Of a DNA stretch of 57,975 nucleotides, positions 1 to 8,680 are shown piece by piece. The DNA comes from an uncultured Bacteroidales bacterium. Its GTDB lineage: Bacteria; Bacteroidota; Bacteroidia; Bacteroidales; Porphyromonadaceae. Each line of letters opens with the position of its first letter. Positions within the stretch are counted from its first letter, which is position 1. Location: NCBI GenBank assembly GCA_902489445.1, contig CABTZX010000008.1:1-57975 (forward strand). The letters run 5' to 3'. The notes beneath the pieces were generated by a model. It had not been told where the DNA came from. It searched no databases and saw only the letters and a list, made by a program, of their open reading frames with translations. The translations under genes were made by a program, and so were the position numbers.

Positions 1-60
1 AAGTTGGGCGAAGGTGCGCTGCGGTGGGGGCTTTGCTGCCTAACCGTGGGGGGTGAGTTT

Positions 61-148
61 GGTTACATGTAGGAGTAGGTGTGGTTACGTGTAGGCGTGG
101 GGGTGCAGGGGTAGGTGCGCGGTCATAGTTAAGTGTAAGCGTAAGTGC
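61..148. repeat. 22-bp-spaced palindrome array, copy 1
   Basis: GGTTACATGTAG begins at 61, GGTTACGTGTAG at 83 and AGTTAAGTGTAA at 127; the unit at 105 is degenerate. The spacing is 22 bp (61, 83, 105, 127). The core TACATGTA (64-71) is a perfect palindrome and drifts to TACGTGTA (86-93) and TAAGTGTA (130-137). The array lies in the gene-free 362 bases before manC, about 150 bp upstream of its -7 box. No gene is seen in 1-362; the rest of that stretch is G-rich non-coding sequence. Confidence 0.6.
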
Positions 149-292
149 GCTACTGTAGGGCAATTGGGCGCTGTTTCGGGGGCAAAGGTGCATACACGCG
201 GGGGCTGGGGGATGCTGATGCGACTGCGGAGGCGCGGTGGAACGAGGGGGCGGATATGGGTCGAGGGTAAGGCGCGTACGGATTTGTATTGC

Positions 293-300
293 TATCTTTG
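293..300 (+). promoter_or_regulatory. Promoter -7 box upstream of manC
   Basis: TATCTTTG fits the Bacteroidetes -7 consensus TAnnTTTG and lies 62 bases before the manC start. No good -33 TTTG is seen at the expected distance, so only the -7 element is called. Confidence 0.5.
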
Positions 301-362
301 TAGAGTATCCCAATAAAGGGTACGCAGAATACTATAAACCTATGCGCTTGCGTTACTAAAGT

Positions 363-1472
363 ATGAGTGCTAATTCACAACTACAGCGGACAGACGATCT
401 GTACTGTATTATTGTAAGCGGCGGGGTCGGCAGCCGCTTTTGGCCCGTAAGCAGGGAAGATAAGCCGAAGCAGTTCCTCGATTTTTTCGGTACCGGACAG
501 ACGCTCTTGCAGCGCACATTTCATCGTTTTGCGCGATTTATCCCCACGGATCAAATCATTGTAGTAACCAACGAGAGCTACGCCGAGGAGACGCTCCGCG
601 AGCTCCCCGATCTGAATCGCGACAATCTGCTCTTGGAGCCGGTACGGCGCAATACGGCTCCCGCCATCACTTACGCGGCACTGCACGTAGCGGCACGTTG
701 CCCCAGCGCAACGCTCTTTGTAACGCCCAGTGACCATCTGATATTAGATGAGGAGCGGTTCCGCGAAACGGCATTAAAAGCGTTGACTTTTGCCCGCCGA
801 AACAACTATCTGATTACGCTCGGCATAGTGGCGTCACACCCCGAAACCGGCTACGGATATATCCAATGGAGCGACGAAACGCTGGACGGCTTCCACAAAG
901 TGAAGGTGTTTACTGAAAAGCCATCGAAGGAAATGGCGGAACTGTTCGTAAAGAGCGGTGATTTTCTGTGGAATAGCGGTATGTTCGTCTGGAACGTACC
1001 CACTATTCTGCATGCCGTACACCGTCATCTGCCCGATGTGTACAACACTCTGTATGCATCCGGCAAAGCTCCGTACGGAACAGATGCCGAAACGGCTTTT
1101 ATCAAGGAACAATTCGGCTGTTGCCCGGGCATTTCCATCGATTACGGAGTGATGGAAAAGGCGGATAATGTGTTGGTTCTGCCCAGTGACTTCGGTTGGG
1201 CGGACTTGGGTACCTGGGGCAGCATCTACGAGTTCGCCGATAAGGATCAGAACGGTAATGCGGCTCCGGCAACCAATGCAGTCTTTTACGACGCAGAAGG
1301 CAACTTGGTGACCCTATCCGACCCGAATCGCATAGCCATCGTACAGGGCGTATCAGACTGCATTATAGCGGAACACGACAATGTACTGATGATTTGCAAA
1401 AAGGATCAGGAACAACGCATCAAAACCTTTATGGCGGATAGCGAGTTGCGCTTCGGAAACGACTACATTTAG
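363..1472 (+). CDS. manC: Mannose-1-phosphate guanylyltransferase
   Basis: This cytoplasmic enzyme makes GDP-mannose from mannose-1-phosphate and GTP, a precursor for surface glycans. The 369-residue protein shows the nucleotidyltransferase signature GGVGSRFWP (20-28) with KPKQF (34-38), then EPVRRNTAPAI (92-102), TPSDH (121-125, metal-binding region) and a TEKPS segment near 187. The length fits the single-domain form without the C-terminal phosphomannose isomerase domain of longer family members. The ATG at 363 follows a -7 box by 62 bases. The stop is 2 bases before the GTG of the next gene, so the two are probably co-transcribed. It probably feeds the polysaccharide locus at 19-37 kb, but the substrate is taken from family similarity. 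Confidence 0.93.
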   Translation: MSANSQLQRTDDLYCIIVSGGVGSRFWPVSREDKPKQFLDFFGTGQTLLQRTFHRFARFIPTDQIIVVTNESYAEETLRELPDLNRDNLLLEPVRRNTAPAITYAALHVAARCPSATLFVTPSDHLILDEERFRETALKALTFARRNNYLITLGIVASHPETGYGYIQWSDETLDGFHKVKVFTEKPSKEMAELFVKSGDFLWNSGMFVWNVPTILHAVHRHLPDVYNTLYASGKAPYGTDAETAFIKEQFGCCPGISIDYGVMEKADNVLVLPSDFGWADLGTWGSIYEFADKDQNGNAAPATNAVFYDAEGNLVTLSDPNRIAIVQGVSDCIIAEHDNVLMICKKDQEQRIKTFMADSELRFGNDYI

Positions 1473-1474
1473 CC

Positions 1475-2701
1475 GTGAAACCGATTCCCGAAGAGGTGCT
1501 TCAGCGCATTTGGGAGCTACGCGCCTACAAAAAGCTTCTGTTTGAGCCAACCGAGCCGACGGGCAACGCCACATCGTATCCCGAGCTATTCCATCCGGGT
1601 ATACGCAATCGGGATGCGGGACCGGATTTCTTCAACGCAAAATTACGCGTGGGGAAAACGATTTTGGTGGGAAATGTGGAACTGCACTACGCTGCTTCCG
1701 AATGGGCAAAGCACGGGCACGACAGCGATCCGGCATACGATAACGTTATTCTGCACGTTGTAGTGCAGAACGATGCACCCGTCCGCCACCGCGTTACCCA
1801 CGAGCCGCTACGCACTTGTCGTATGGTGCTACCCGATAACCTTGCTCCGTTTGAAAAAGGTACCGATACACCGCCTCTCACACGCAAGGAGGCGTTGCAG
1901 TGGAAAGAGGAGTGTACCGCGCTCTACCAACGGCGCATCACAGAGCAGGCACGGGCTTTGCGCGAACGGCTCAGCTCGGAATCGATCGATAACGACGAAG
2001 GAGCGCTGGTTAGGCTCTTATTGCTCCGCTATCTCGGCGCCAAGGTCAACAACGAAGCATTTGAGCAAATTGCACGTGCGCTCCCTATTCGCGTGGTGCG
2101 TAAACATACCGATCATCCGGATCAATTGGAAGCTTTGTACTTTGGCACGGCAGGGCTGCTTGAGGATGCAGCTGCCGACGACTATATGCGTCACCTGCAG
2201 GAGGAATGGACCTTTCTACGCGCCAAATACAACTTACCCACGCTCGGCGGTGTAGTGCGTAAATTGCGACTGCGTCCGGCGGCGTTTCCGCATCGGCGAT
2301 TGGCACTGATGGCGCATTTGCACTATAAGCATCCCTCCATCGAACAGCAGTTGGGAGCGGTGCGCACCTGTAGCGAAGCGGAAAAGCTGCTGGCGGTTAA
2401 ACCGAGCGAATATTGGCAATATCATTACGATTTCGGAAAATCGTCCGCAAAACCGCTCGGGACGATCAGCCGCAATACAGCGGTGGTGATCATTCTCAAC
2501 GTGGTTATGCCCTATCTGTGGTATTTGGCGGAGGCAAACAGCCTTGGCGATGCGCGAAAAGAAGAATTGCTCGCGATGGCACGCACCCTTCCGCCCGAAA
2601 CAAACAGTATTGTTTCCGACGCGCGCCGCCGAGGGCTTTGCATAGCCAATGCGCTTGAGAGTCAGGCTCTTTTGCAGCAAATTGCCGAAAGAGCGCACTA
2701 A
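1475..2701 (+). CDS. DUF2851 family protein
   Basis: This is a 408-residue protein of the Bacteroidetes family DUF2851, of unknown biochemical role. The N-terminal half carries the family's typical run: YPELFHPGIRNRDAGPDFFNA (around 35-56), GNVELHYAASEWAKHGH (about 66-82) and YDNVILHVVV. The conserved His and Asp residues have suggested a nuclease-like or metal-binding fold, but I cannot show this. There is no signal peptide or membrane segment. The start is a GTG only 2 bases after the manC stop, which implies translational coupling. The family often sits in housekeeping operons, so the link with manC may be positional only. Confidence 0.82.
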   Translation: MKPIPEEVLQRIWELRAYKKLLFEPTEPTGNATSYPELFHPGIRNRDAGPDFFNAKLRVGKTILVGNVELHYAASEWAKHGHDSDPAYDNVILHVVVQNDAPVRHRVTHEPLRTCRMVLPDNLAPFEKGTDTPPLTRKEALQWKEECTALYQRRITEQARALRERLSSESIDNDEGALVRLLLLRYLGAKVNNEAFEQIARALPIRVVRKHTDHPDQLEALYFGTAGLLEDAAADDYMRHLQEEWTFLRAKYNLPTLGGVVRKLRLRPAAFPHRRLALMAHLHYKHPSIEQQLGAVRTCSEAEKLLAVKPSEYWQYHYDFGKSSAKPLGTISRNTAVVIILNVVMPYLWYLAEANSLGDARKEELLAMARTLPPETNSIVSDARRRGLCIANALESQALLQQIAERAH

Positions 2702-2748
2702 AGGAAATCGAACCGAACACATTTAAGGCACATTTATCCCCTAAAGTG

Positions 2749-2779
2749 TTGCTTATTTACCAATAAATAGGTATCTTTG
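2749..2779 (+). promoter_or_regulatory. Rubrerythrin promoter with dyad
   Basis: TTG at 2749-2751 is followed after 20 bases by TATCTTTG (2772-2779), an excellent match to the Bacteroidetes -33/-7 promoter. Between the two boxes lies the dyad TATTTA-CCAA-TAAATA (2754-2769), placed where a repressor would block RNA polymerase. The rbr start codon is 45 bases downstream of the -7 box. Confidence 0.75.
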
Positions 2780-2824
2780 TAATGGAAAAAAGCGTATTAA
2801 CCATTAGAAAAATACCTACTATCA

Positions 2825-3406
2825 ATGAGTAACAAATCAATCAAAGGTACCCGTACCGAACAGAACCTGCTGAAATCATTCGCAGGCGAAGCACAAGCGC
2901 GCAATCGCTATACTTATTTTGCCGGAGTTGCCCGCGAGGAAGGATATCGTCAAATCGAAGCTATCTTCCTCGAAACGGCTGATCAGGAAAAGGAACATGC
3001 AAAGCGTTTCTTCAAGTTCTTGGAAGGCGGTGATTTGGAAATAACGGCTGCTTTCCCCGCCGGTGTTATTGGCACTACGGTGGAAAACCTTAAGGCCGCT
3101 GCCGCAGGCGAACACTGCGAAGCTGAAGAACTTTACCCCGAATTTGCCAAAATAGCCGAAGAAGAAGGCTTTACGGATATTGCTACCGTTTGGCGCAACG
3201 TAACAATTGCGGAAAAAGAACACGAACGCCGCTACAACACGCTATTGGAACGTATTGAAGAGTACGACTACTTCGAACGTGATGGCGAAATCTATTGGCG
3301 TTGCCGTAACTGCGGTTACATCTTCAAGGGGAAGAAAGCACCTAAAAAGTGCCCCGCTTGCGATCATCCGCAGGAATTCTTCGAACCGAGACCCGATAAC
3401 TATTGA
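2825..3406 (+). CDS. rbr: Rubrerythrin
   Basis: This cytoplasmic peroxide-scavenging protein of anaerobes reduces hydrogen peroxide at a di-iron centre, with electrons passed through a rubredoxin domain. The 193-residue length is typical. The N-terminal ferritin-like four-helix domain (about 1-145) carries di-iron ligand motifs at 20-22 (GE), EKEH (55-58), E99 and EKEH (130-133). The C-terminal rubredoxin domain has Cys160/163 and Cys176/179. It has its own strong promoter with an operator-like dyad and its own terminator, so it is a single-gene unit. Regulation by an oxidative-stress repressor (PerR/OxyR type) is an inference from the dyad. Confidence 0.96.
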   Translation: MSNKSIKGTRTEQNLLKSFAGEAQARNRYTYFAGVAREEGYRQIEAIFLETADQEKEHAKRFFKFLEGGDLEITAAFPAGVIGTTVENLKAAAAGEHCEAEELYPEFAKIAEEEGFTDIATVWRNVTIAEKEHERRYNTLLERIEEYDYFERDGEIYWRCRNCGYIFKGKKAPKKCPACDHPQEFFEPRPDNY

Positions 3407-3474
3407 TCGCGTGTTCGGCGAGCCGAAGCGGGCTCCGGTAGCCCACTTACGGCGATCGATCTGAAAAAACATTA

Positions 3475-3514
3475 GAAAGCCTCCTCGGCATTGCCGGAGG
3501 GGCTTTCTTTCTTT
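3475..3514 (+). terminator. Rho-independent terminator after rbr
   Basis: GAAAGCC (3475-3481) pairs with GGCTTTC (3501-3507), and an inner GGC/GCC stem encloses ATT. The hairpin has one mismatch and two wobbles and is followed by a T-rich tail. Confidence 0.8.
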
Positions 3515-3551
3515 GTGGTAGCACCTTTCTGGTATTAATGGAGAGGAGTGG

Positions 3552-3578
3552 TTGCTCCGGTAGAAAGGAGTAACTTTG
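3552..3578 (+). promoter_or_regulatory. Possible dgt promoter
   Basis: TAACTTTG (3571-3578) matches TAnnTTTG. The nearest TTG (3552-3554) is 16 bases upstream, shorter than the usual 19-21. The box lies 77 bases before the dgt start and just after the rbr terminator. Confidence 0.45.
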
Positions 3579-3654
3579 CGGTGGAACGGATTCAATCACG
3601 TAAAAAGGTCGATGGAACCGATAAAGTGCGTGAATGAGAGCGAAATAGAGAAAA

Positions 3655-5004
3655 ATGATGGAATGGGCAAGGTTAATCTGCGATAAGCGGTTAGGCAAGG
3701 AGGAAGAGCAAGGGGAACTGCGCGGTACGATAAGCGGTATCGGGCGCCGAAGCGAATTTGAACGGGATTACGACCGGTTGATCTTTAGTGCACCATTCAG
3801 GCGTTTACAGAACAAAGCTCAGATATTTCCACTCCCGGGTAACGTATTTGTGCATAACCGTCTCACCCACACGTTAGAAGTAAGCTGCGTGGGGCGTAGT
3901 TTAGGTAATTTGGCTGGAGGGGCTCTGGCGGCCAAATATCCGTCGCTACCCTTTTCCTCAGGCGATTTGGCGGCAATTGTGTCGGCAGCCTGCTTAGCAC
4001 ACGATTTGGGCAATCCGCCCTTCGGTCACAGTGGTGAGCGTGCTATTTCAGCCTATTTCCGTGAGGGCGAGGGACGTAAGTGGGAAAAAGAGGTTCGCAA
4101 CGAAGGCGGACGCTGGGAAGATTTTACCACATTCGATGGCAATGCCAATACCTTTCGTTTGCTGACGCATCGCTTTGTGGGTAGGCGTCCGGGCGGCTTC
4201 GGGCTTTCGTATAGCACGTTGGCAGCCATAGTCAAATATCCGTACCCATCCGTTTCGAGCCTTAAAGCGGGCAAATTCGGTTTTTTCGCTACAGAAGAGG
4301 ATACCTATCGTCAGTTAGCGGATTGCCTCGGTATATGCTGCAAGGATGCCGCACGCCGTATCTACGCGCGCCATCCGCTGGTCTATTTGGTAGAGGCAGC
4401 CGACGATATCTGTTACGAAATAATGGATCTGGAGGATGCTTTCAAGTTACGGATCCTTTCGCTGGCGGAAGTGGAGGCGCTTCTTATCGATTTCTTTGAT
4501 GAACAAGAGGGTAACCGTTTGGCACAGAAAGCGCATGCCATAGAGGACGATAACGAGCGCGTAGCTTATTTGCGGAGTAAAGTGATCAACGTACTGATTG
4601 CCGATTGCGCTACCGCCTTTGTAACACACGAAGAGGAGATTATGAAGGGAATCTTTCGAGGGTCGCTAATTGAGCATTGTTCCGCGCGGAGCCTTGCCGC
4701 ATACCGGAAAGCGGAAAAAATAGCGTACGGACGCATCTATACATCGCGCGACGTGGTAGATGTAGAGCTGGCCGGGCATCGCATCTTTGCAGAAATAATT
4801 GAGCGCACGATGTACGCTTTAGAACATCCGGACAATGCCTACAGCCGAACCTTTTTGAGCCGCGTAAGTAGTCAGTACGACCGCAAAGCGTCAAGCACGT
4901 ACGAAAGAATTCTTACCACGCTCGATTACATCAGCGGAATGACCGATCTGTACGCCTTGGAGCTGTATCGGAAAATAACCGGTATGAGCCTGCCTCACGT
5001 ATAG
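3655..5004 (+). CDS. dgt: Deoxyguanosinetriphosphate triphosphohydrolase
   Basis: This HD-superfamily dNTPase releases tripolyphosphate from dGTP and related dNTPs and tunes dNTP pools. The 449-residue protein has the RRSEFERDYDRLIFSAPFRR entry motif near 31-50, His72 (HTLEVS) and the HD pair at 116-117 in HDLGNPPFGHSGE, with a second Asp near residue 250 in AADDICYEIMDLED. ATG codons occur at 3655 and 3658; either may be used. It stands alone between the rbr terminator and a 388-base gene-free stretch. In other bacteria Dgt proteins limit phage DNA synthesis as well as housekeeping; nothing here singles out that role. Confidence 0.92.
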   Translation: MMEWARLICDKRLGKEEEQGELRGTISGIGRRSEFERDYDRLIFSAPFRRLQNKAQIFPLPGNVFVHNRLTHTLEVSCVGRSLGNLAGGALAAKYPSLPFSSGDLAAIVSAACLAHDLGNPPFGHSGERAISAYFREGEGRKWEKEVRNEGGRWEDFTTFDGNANTFRLLTHRFVGRRPGGFGLSYSTLAAIVKYPYPSVSSLKAGKFGFFATEEDTYRQLADCLGICCKDAARRIYARHPLVYLVEAADDICYEIMDLEDAFKLRILSLAEVEALLIDFFDEQEGNRLAQKAHAIEDDNERVAYLRSKVINVLIADCATAFVTHEEEIMKGIFRGSLIEHCSARSLAAYRKAEKIAYGRIYTSRDVVDVELAGHRIFAEIIERTMYALEHPDNAYSRTFLSRVSSQYDRKASSTYERILTTLDYISGMTDLYALELYRKITGMSLPHV

Positions 5005-5080
5005 ACCTTTCCGTTCAAAGATGGGTAAAATCAACGGTTTGTATGGGATAGATATGGGCGTTAAGTGTAGTTGCAACGTT

Positions 5081-5160
5081 CGATACGTTACGATACACTT
5101 CGATACGTTACGATACAGTTTGATACACTTCGATACACTTTAATACGTTTCGATACATTT
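5081..5160 (+). repeat. 10-bp tandem array upstream of DUF2723 promoter
   Basis: Eight contiguous 10-bp units follow the pattern CGATACxxTT: cgatacgtta, cgatacactt, cgatacgtta, cgatacagtt, tgatacactt, cgatacactt, taatacgttt, cgatacattt. The last unit ends 18 bases before the -7 box at 5179. A related array lies at 34424-34563 in the same orientation relative to its promoter. The open frame that runs through it is repetitive and not a gene. The remainder of 5005-5392 holds only promoter boxes. Confidence 0.9.
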
Positions 5161-5178
5161 GCGGGGAGTGCCGTATGC

Positions 5179-5186
5179 TATCTTTG
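5179..5186 (+). promoter_or_regulatory. Distal promoter -7 box before DUF2723 gene
   Basis: TATCTTTG followed by CACC. TTTG at 5158-5161, overlapping the end of the 10-bp array, could be the -33 element with 17-base spacing. A transcript from here would have a leader of about 200 bases. Confidence 0.55.
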
Positions 5187-5317
5187 CACCACTTTTCCGT
5201 TTGACCCACGTTGGGCAGCACGGGAAGCGTTTAGAACAGTAAGGATGAATAGAACAAAAGCATGATGGTTATAGGAAGGCATAAGTACCTACAGTTTTCT
5301 ATTGAAGGCGATTTTGC

Positions 5318-5325
5318 TACCTTTG
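5318..5325 (+). promoter_or_regulatory. Proximal promoter -7 box before DUF2723 gene
   Basis: TACCTTTG matches TAnnTTTG and lies 67 bases before the ATG at 5393. No convincing -33 element is seen. Confidence 0.4.
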
Positions 5326-5392
5326 TCGGGAAGAAAGGCGCAAACGAAGCAATTACCCGCACCGTTCTGCGTTGGACAGACTAAATATAAGG

Positions 5393-8300
5393 ATGGAAAT
5401 AAAGCGACTGAAGAGCTTAGACGCGATAGCCGGGTGGATTGTGTTCGCCGTGTCGGCTGTAGTCTATCTGCTTACGATAGGGCCGAGCGCGAGTCTGTGG
5501 GACTGCGGCGAGTTCGTAGTTTGCATACATAAGTTGGAAGTAGGGCACCCACCAGGAGCTCCCTTCTTTATGCTCTTATACAACTTCTTTAGCCACATGA
5601 CCGATGATCCGCAAAAGATAGCCTATTTGTGCAATGCGGTAAGTGGGTTAGTAAGTGCCGGTACGATCTATTTTCTGTTCCGCTCCATTACTCACATTGC
5701 GCGCAAACTGCTCGTAGAGGAGGGTGCGTTACAAGTGAGCGTTCATCAAGCTGTTTGCATCCTTGCAGCCGGTACGTGCGGAGCGTTGGTCTATACGTTT
5801 AGCGATACCTTTTGGTTTAGTGCCGTAGAAGCGGAGGTATATGCCTTGAGCAGCCTCTTTACCGCTGTGGTATTTTGGCTGATGCTCAAGTGGGAGGATC
5901 ATGCGGATAGCGCGGATTCGGATCGCTGGCTCATTCTGATTGCCTACCTGATGGGGCTGGGAATCGGTGTGCATCTGCTCAACTTGCTGTGCATACCTGC
6001 TATGGCTCTGATCTTCTACTACCGTAAATATCCGAAACCGAATGTACGCGGAGCGCTTGTGGCGCTACTGACCTCTTTTGTGGTAATTGCGGTGATTATG
6101 TTCGGCATCATCCAAGGCTCAATGAAGGTTGCGGCTCGTTTTGACCTCTTTACGGTGAACGCGTTGGGTTGGAGCTTTAACTCGGGGATGATTCTGTACG
6201 TAGTGCTCATGGCATTGGTTATGGCGTTTACGCTGTGGTTGCTGTACAGGGGTAGGAATAGCTCCCTGGCTCGTTTAGGGGTGCTCGTTACCGCCATACT
6301 GATGGGCATTCCGTTCATCTCCTCATCGCCCATCCTTTGGCTCGTTGTTTTGGGCGTAATGTGCTGGTTGCTGTTCGGAACAAAGCGAATAATTTCGATT
6401 CGCCTGCTCGGTACGGTGCAATCGTCGCTTGTGGCTATGGCTATCGGCTTCTCGTGCTACGGAGTAATTTTGATCCGCAGTGCCGCGCAACCTCCGATGA
6501 ACGAAAATGACCCCTCAACGCCCATTACGCTGAAGGGCTACTTGAACCGCGAACAGTACGGCTCCGTGCCGTTATTCTCCGGTCCGAGTTTTGCTACGCA
6601 ACCGATTGCGCTAAAAAAGGCGGGGCATGAGTGGAAGCCGGCACCAAAGGATGTACCGGGAGTGAAAGATCACTACATCAAAACGGATAAGCCGTTGGGA
6701 TATGAGTACGCGTCGGAAACCTTCTTCCCGCGAATGTACTCCCCAAAACCGGAGCATATTCGTGTGTATAACTCGTGGCTCGGTCGCCATCCGGAAGATA
6801 TGAGCGAACCCACGTTTGGGCAAAACTTGAGCTTCTTTTTCTCCTATCAAGTGAACTATATGTATTGGAGGTACTTCGGCTGGAACTTTATCGGCAGGCA
6901 GAATGACCTACAAGGGAATGGTTCCCTCATGAGAGGCGGTGTGGCTACAGGCATTAACGCCATCGATAGGCTCTTTTGGGGCGATCAAAAATGGTACCCT
7001 GACGATATGGCGCGCAACAAGGGGCATAACGTGTACTACCTGTTGCCCCTTATTTTAGGGCTGTTGGGCATAGTGTTCCAGCTCGCCAAAAAGCGTAAGG
7101 GAACCCAAAGCTTTACAGTGGTGTTCTTCCTGTTCTTTATGACCGGGATAGCGATTATATTCTACATCAATCAAACGCCTTTGCAACCTCGGGAACGGGA
7201 CTACGCCTATGCCGGCTCGTTCTATGCATTTGCTATTTGGGTAGGATTGGGTGCCGCTGCTGTGGGCGACTTTATCATGCGGCTGAAGGTGAAGAAAATA
7301 CCCGCCTCGGTACTAAATCTTTTGGGCGGAGTAACCGCGATTCATCTTGCCGTTTTGGTACCTGTTCAAATGGCGCTCCAAAACTGGGACGACCACGATC
7401 GGAGCGGACGTACCGTGTCGCGGGACTTTGGTGCCAATTACCTGAATAGTTGCGGTAAAAACGCCATTCTGTTCTGCTTTGGCGACAACGATACCTTCCC
7501 GCTTTGGTATGCTCAGGAAATAGAGGGCATCCGTACCGATGTACGCTCCTGTAACCTCAGTTACCTGCAAGCTGATTGGTATGTGGATCAAATGAGGCGC
7601 GATGCTTACGACTCAAAAGCATTGCCCATCAAGTGGCTGAAACCCTCCTTCTACTACCCCAAAGCCTATGCACGCATAGAATCGAGGGGCGAAATGACGG
7701 TGGAACAGGCTTACCGGATGATGCTTGAAGATAAAGGCAATCCGAGTATATTCCCCACTGATCACGTACTGATTCCCTTGGATAAAGCTGCCGTGGGAAA
7801 AGCGTTCCCCGGGCTTGCCTGTGAAAGCGACAATATGTTGCTTACGTTGCAGGATGGTGGGGCACTTGTTCGTGACGGAATGGTCGTTTTGGATCTTATC
7901 GCCAACAACCATTGGGAACGTCCTATATATTGGTTAAAATCGACCCCTACGTCGCTCTTTACTAATCTGAACGGATATTTATCCTCGTCCGGTATGGCGT
8001 ACCAATTGTATCCCACTATGGTATACGGTACTCCTGATGCGACGCAGACGGAAAAAGAGTACAACTTAGTGATGCACGATTTCCTCTGGTTTGGGGCTTC
8101 TCGAAAGAATATCTATTTCGACGAAAATATCCGCAACAACATCATTGTGTACTACCGCTCCGGGCTTATTCCGGATCTCGCTATGCGCTTGCAGCATGAT
8201 GGCGAAACAGCCAAGGCACGCAATGTGCTTCAAAAGTGCTTTAAAGAGCTGAACAGTACGGCGTTGCCCTATCAGTATAGCGACCTTTACCTCGCTATGG

Positions 8301-8659
8301 CAGCGTATGAAGCGGGTATGGAAAAGGAAGGCGATATGGTGGTAAGGGAAATTCTCTCCGGTGGCTTACGCACGTTCCGTTGGCTCAAGCATCTTAACAA
8401 CAGACTGCTGGATCAAGCCATTGCGGACGGCATTCTGGAGGAAGCCCTGCGCGCCGGTTCCGAGCCACTCCGTTTAGCAGCTAATTACAAGCGAAGCGAT
8501 CGGTTTGCGAAAGAAACAAAGGAACTACAAGAAGCATTGATCGTCTTTTGGGGCAACAAAGCGCCTTCAGTGGATCAAATCATCAAACCGGCACCGATAG
8601 CCGAAGAACGAGATACCGCGGAGCATGATTCACTCACGGAAACAACATTAGAAGAATAA
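5393..8659 (+). CDS. DUF2723 membrane protein (putative GT-C glycosyltransferase)
   Basis: This is a 1088-residue polytopic membrane protein of the Bacteroidetes family DUF2723. The family is related to GT-C glycosyltransferases that use lipid-linked sugars to modify exported proteins. After the first membrane helix comes the family's acidic loop motif SLWDCGEF, the likely catalytic loop, then GHPPGAP. About ten further hydrophobic segments reach residue ~650, followed by a soluble C-terminal part with GDNDTFPLWY and later repeat-like helices. The frame is open from a TTG at 5372, but the ATG at 5393 after AAGG is preferred. efp follows after 21 bases. The array and two promoter boxes upstream suggest dedicated control. 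O-glycosylation of secreted proteins is a family-based inference; donor and acceptor are unknown. Confidence 0.85.
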   Translation: MEIKRLKSLDAIAGWIVFAVSAVVYLLTIGPSASLWDCGEFVVCIHKLEVGHPPGAPFFMLLYNFFSHMTDDPQKIAYLCNAVSGLVSAGTIYFLFRSITHIARKLLVEEGALQVSVHQAVCILAAGTCGALVYTFSDTFWFSAVEAEVYALSSLFTAVVFWLMLKWEDHADSADSDRWLILIAYLMGLGIGVHLLNLLCIPAMALIFYYRKYPKPNVRGALVALLTSFVVIAVIMFGIIQGSMKVAARFDLFTVNALGWSFNSGMILYVVLMALVMAFTLWLLYRGRNSSLARLGVLVTAILMGIPFISSSPILWLVVLGVMCWLLFGTKRIISIRLLGTVQSSLVAMAIGFSCYGVILIRSAAQPPMNENDPSTPITLKGYLNREQYGSVPLFSGPSFATQPIALKKAGHEWKPAPKDVPGVKDHYIKTDKPLGYEYASETFFPRMYSPKPEHIRVYNSWLGRHPEDMSEPTFGQNLSFFFSYQVNYMYWRYFGWNFIGRQNDLQGNGSLMRGGVATGINAIDRLFWGDQKWYPDDMARNKGHNVYYLLPLILGLLGIVFQLAKKRKGTQSFTVVFFLFFMTGIAIIFYINQTPLQPRERDYAYAGSFYAFAIWVGLGAAAVGDFIMRLKVKKIPASVLNLLGGVTAIHLAVLVPVQMALQNWDDHDRSGRTVSRDFGANYLNSCGKNAILFCFGDNDTFPLWYAQEIEGIRTDVRSCNLSYLQADWYVDQMRRDAYDSKALPIKWLKPSFYYPKAYARIESRGEMTVEQAYRMMLEDKGNPSIFPTDHVLIPLDKAAVGKAFPGLACESDNMLLTLQDGGALVRDGMVVLDLIANNHWERPIYWLKSTPTSLFTNLNGYLSSSGMAYQLYPTMVYGTPDATQTEKEYNLVMHDFLWFGASRKNIYFDENIRNNIIVYYRSGLIPDLAMRLQHDGETAKARNVLQKCFKELNSTALPYQYSDLYLAMAAYEAGMEKEGDMVVREILSGGLRTFRWLKHLNNRLLDQAIADGILEEALRAGSEPLRLAANYKRSDRFAKETKELQEALIVFWGNKAPSVDQIIKPAPIAEERDTAEHDSLTETTLEE

Positions 8660-8680
8660 TTCAGAACAAAATAGAACAAT

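Noticed and set aside
5071..5265. 64-residue frame through the 10-bp repeat
   Set aside because: Its protein is only the translated repeat (RYDT... units); the array is promoter-linked non-coding DNA.
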